9,414 nucleotides of DNA, taken from the NCBI GenBank assembly GCA_947458675.1, contig CANHAW010000054.1, positions 1-9,414 on the forward strand, given 5' to 3'. The notes under the pieces are model-generated. The model did no database searches, was not told the DNA's origin, and was given only the letters and a program-made list of their open reading frames with translations. The position numbers were made by a program, and so were the translations under genes. Source of the stretch: Beijerinckiaceae bacterium (GTDB lineage Bacteria > Pseudomonadota > Alphaproteobacteria > Rhizobiales > Beijerinckiaceae). Shown here one piece after another: positions 6,799 to 9,414 of the stretch (positions are counted from its first letter, which is position 1; every line of letters starts with the position of its first letter).

Positions 6799-8229
6799 TC
6801 AGCGAGGCATTTCGGCTAGGCCGAAACCGGACCGCTGCCGATCCGCGCGCGCATGACGTGCGAGCGGGCCGATAGCGGCAAGGGTGAGAAACAACAACAA
6901 AAGCTCGAGGTGATACACAGCGCCATAACCCGACCAGGCCGGGTTAAGCACCGAACCGAAAAAGCCCGTTTCAGCCAATGCTGAAACACCGTCTCGAATG
7001 AGAGCGCCAAGGAACATGGCAAGGCCGGCAGCGCTGGCCTGCACCGCGCCCCAAGCGCCGAGCGCCAGACCATGCGAGCCCTGCTCATCAATGCCCATCG
7101 CAGCGACAAGCGTGGCAACCGCATAAAGCCCGCCGGAAAAACCGATGAGCGAGACACCGGTCTGAAACAAAAGAGGCGAACCGAAAGCGCCAGCGATAAT
7201 GACAAGCGCGAAAGCGGGAAGGCCCAGCATTGCGCCATATCCAGCAAGCCGATAGGCATCCGCACCGCGCCCCATCAGACGCGCAGCCAATGCATAGGCA
7301 GCCAGCGATCCACCAGCCAGAAGCGCAGTGAGCACAGAAGTGCCTGAAACAGAGAGCTGGAGCACTTCCCCGCCATAGGGTTCAAGCACAATATCCTGCA
7401 TGGAAAAGGCCGCTGTCCCCAGCGCAACGCCCACAAGAAAGCGACGCGCGCGCGGAGCCTGGATCAAACTTTTCCAGCTGGCGCGGAAATCGGGTTGATC
7501 GGCGCTCCGACCCTTGGTGCGCGCCGGATCGCGCGCTTCCTGCTTCCATCCGGCGATGAAATTCAAAATGACGGTTGCCAGCGCAACGCCCTGAACGACC
7601 TGGATGAGTTTTACCGGATTGAAATCTTGCAGAAGGAAACCGAACAGAAAAGCACTGCCCACCATGCCAACCAGCAGCATGACATACATCAGAGCAACAA
7701 CGCGCGGACGCTTTTCGACGGGCGACAGATCGGCGGCAAGCGCCAGACCGGCCGTTTGCACCGTCTGGATCCCTGCGCCGACAAGAAGGAAAGCGGCGAC
7801 CGAAGCAATATGGCCGATAAACACCGGTCCCGTCGTATCGCCCGACATGATCAGCAAGGCAAAGGGCATGATCGAGAAGCCGCCGAAGGCCAGCAGCGAG
7901 CCCATCCAAAGATAAGGCACGCGACGCCAGCCAAGCACACTGCGATGATGATCGGAACGGAAACCAATCAGCGGACGCAGGGGCGCTAAAGTCAATGGCA
8001 GCGCTACAGCGCCTGCAACCAGCCAAGCCGGCAGCCCAAGCTCCAAAATCATGACGCGGTTCAGCGTGCCGACGATCAGCGCCATGGCCATGCCGACAGA
8101 CACCTGAAACAACGAAAGACGCAACAAACGACCGAGCGGCAAATCGGCAGAAGCCGCGTCCGCGAAAGGCAGAAAGCGCGTTCCCACGCTCCGCCAGACA
8201 TCAGCCATTCGAGGTCTTTGCGCGATCAT
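6799..8229 (-). CDS. lhaA: Light-harvesting 1 assembly protein LhaA (PucC/BCD family, MFS-like)
   Basis: LhaA is a 12-helix membrane protein of the bacteriochlorophyll delivery (BCD) branch of the major facilitator superfamily. It aids LH1 assembly, probably by handling bacteriochlorophyll. The 476-residue product has family signatures early on: RLSLFQVSVGMA, GTLNRVMI-ELG, and GFRSDHHRSVLGWRRVPYLW after the third helix, plus about twelve hydrophobic stretches ending near GPLARHARAD. Later motifs include AADLSPVEKRPRVVALMYVM and EPYGGEVLQLSVS. The start is taken at 8229, where ATG overlaps the bchM TGA as ATGA and GGAGG lies 10 bases upstream. A longer frame to 8301 over bchM adds 24 residues without family character, and an ATG seven codons in (8208) is possible but has no coupling. 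The bchM-lhaA-puhA order separates it from pucC of LH2 operons. Confidence 0.95.
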   Translation of the reverse strand: MIAQRPRMADVWRSVGTRFLPFADAASADLPLGRLLRLSLFQVSVGMAMALIVGTLNRVMILELGLPAWLVAGAVALPLTLAPLRPLIGFRSDHHRSVLGWRRVPYLWMGSLLAFGGFSIMPFALLIMSGDTTGPVFIGHIASVAAFLLVGAGIQTVQTAGLALAADLSPVEKRPRVVALMYVMLLVGMVGSAFLFGFLLQDFNPVKLIQVVQGVALATVILNFIAGWKQEARDPARTKGRSADQPDFRASWKSLIQAPRARRFLVGVALGTAAFSMQDIVLEPYGGEVLQLSVSGTSVLTALLAGGSLAAYALAARLMGRGADAYRLAGYGAMLGLPAFALVIIAGAFGSPLLFQTGVSLIGFSGGLYAVATLVAAMGIDEQGSHGLALGAWGAVQASAAGLAMFLGALIRDGVSALAETGFFGSVLNPAWSGYGAVYHLELLLLFLTLAAIGPLARHARADRQRSGFGLAEMPR

Positions 8230-8929
8230 GTGCGTGCGACCTCCAGAGCCTGAGAAATATAGAAGCCGCGCGAGACGCGATGCATGCGCCCGACGCGCCA
8301 ATCGGCAAGACCTTTTTCACCCCGAATGGAGGCCACAAGGGCATCTTGCGCCACCGGAATGATCGCCGGCGAGCGATCGCTGCGGGGAAAGAATTGCCCA
8401 GCCATATGCATGGCGGCCAGCAAAGGCGTGCGCGGCGCAAAGGTCACGACCATGGCGCAACGCGTCCGTTGAGCCAGCGCCGACAATGCAGCCACTGCAT
8501 CGCCCGGTGCGTAATGAATGAGCGCATCCATCGACACGACATAATCGAACGAGCCCAAGGCGGGATCGGCCATGTCACCGACGCGAAAATCGATCCGCCC
8601 GGCGCCCAGGCTTTTGGGCAGGCGCTCATTGGCAAGTGCGATGAGATTGGGCGCAATATCGACGGCCACAACCTCTGCACCGCGCTGGGCGGCCTCGACG
8701 GCAAAAGCGCCTGTGCCGCAGCCTGCATCGAGCAGGCGGCAGCCACGCAAATCGTCCGGCAACCAGGACAGAAGCCGATTGCGCATCTCCTCGCGACCGG
8801 CGCGCACGGTCGCGCGAATGCGACCGACCGGCGCATCCGAAGTCAGACGCGCCCACGCATCGACCGCCGTGCGATCGAAATAGGTTTCGATCGCACCCAG
8901 TCTTTCGCGATAGGAGAGTGTGCCGGCCA

Positions 8930-8930
<1 letters not shown>
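8226..8930 (-). CDS. bchM: Mg-protoporphyrin IX O-methyltransferase
   Basis: BchM uses S-adenosylmethionine to methylate the 13-propionate of Mg-protoporphyrin IX, making the substrate of AcsF. The 234-residue product starts with the family-typical YFDRTAVDAWARLTSDAPV region (about residues 17-35). It has a class I methyltransferase fold: motif I LLDAGCGTGAF (about 66-76), the acidic end of strand 2 in VAVDIAP (about 88-94), and DYVVSMDALIHY in the region expected for motif IV. The ATG at 8930 overlaps the bchL stop as TGATG; its TGA overlaps the lhaA ATG. BchH, with which BchM functionally cooperates, is probably upstream on this strand beyond bchL, as in the usual bchFNBHLM order. Confidence 0.96.
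8240..8244 (-). promoter_or_regulatory. Shine-Dalgarno of lhaA
   Basis: GGAGG on the minus strand within the last codons of bchM, 10 bases before the ATG at 8229. With the ATGA overlap it decides the lhaA start and suggests translational coupling. Confidence 0.55.

Positions 8931-9414
<484 letters not shown>

Noticed and set aside
6781..7200. Promoter or PpsR operator (TGT-N12-ACA) for puhA inside the lhaA 3' region
   Set aside because: Expected from Rhodobacter biology, but by eye I found no convincing palindrome or promoter boxes; a systematic motif scan would be needed.
8230..8301. 24-codon extension of lhaA into bchM
   Set aside because: No family similarity in the added residues; ATGA overlap and GGAGG support the start at 8229.

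Overview
This window is a section of an alphaproteobacterial photosynthesis gene cluster (PGC), from an organism making bacteriochlorophyll a and a type-2 reaction centre. Every confidently named gene serves bacteriochlorophyll synthesis or reaction-centre/LH1 assembly. The order bchL-bchM-lhaA-puhA-puhB-puhC-bciE-acsF-puhE-hemA is the conserved alphaproteobacterial arrangement. The O2-dependent cyclase acsF with its partner bciE, and the moderately GC-rich composition, fit an aerobic anoxygenic phototroph or a facultative phototroph. A sphingomonad-like or related lineage is plausible, but the sequence here does not settle the order.

Layout. Bases 1-998 (+ strand) hold the 3' part of bchD, the magnesium-chelatase D subunit. 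Everything else is on the minus strand and converges on bchD. Read in transcription order (right to left) it is: the C-terminal half of bchL (cut by the window edge), bchM, lhaA, puhA, puhB, puhC, bciE, acsF, puhE, hemA, and finally a small unnamed three-helix membrane protein of 83 residues. From bchL to hemA the genes overlap by 1 or 4 bases or are separated by at most 18 bases, so they look like one translationally coupled operon. The only sizeable non-coding gap is the 93 bases between hemA and the 83-residue gene; it holds a degenerate dispersed palindromic repeat. No stretch above 300 bases lacks a gene. No RNA genes, CRISPR array or insertion sequences were seen.

How the genes work together. 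HemA makes 5-aminolevulinate, the first tetrapyrrole precursor. BchD (with BchI/BchH outside the window) inserts Mg into protoporphyrin IX, BchM methylates it, AcsF with BciE closes the fifth ring using O2, and BchL (with BchN/BchB outside) reduces ring D. PuhA is the reaction-centre H subunit; LhaA, PuhB, PuhC and PuhE assist assembly of the RC-LH1 core. Pigment supply and scaffold assembly are thus co-expressed.

Points of most interest: HemA has a C-terminal tail of about 45 residues with two Cys-Pro motifs resembling heme-regulatory motifs; an uncharacterised small membrane protein sits at the operon end, facing bchD; and a palindromic repeat separates that gene from hemA.
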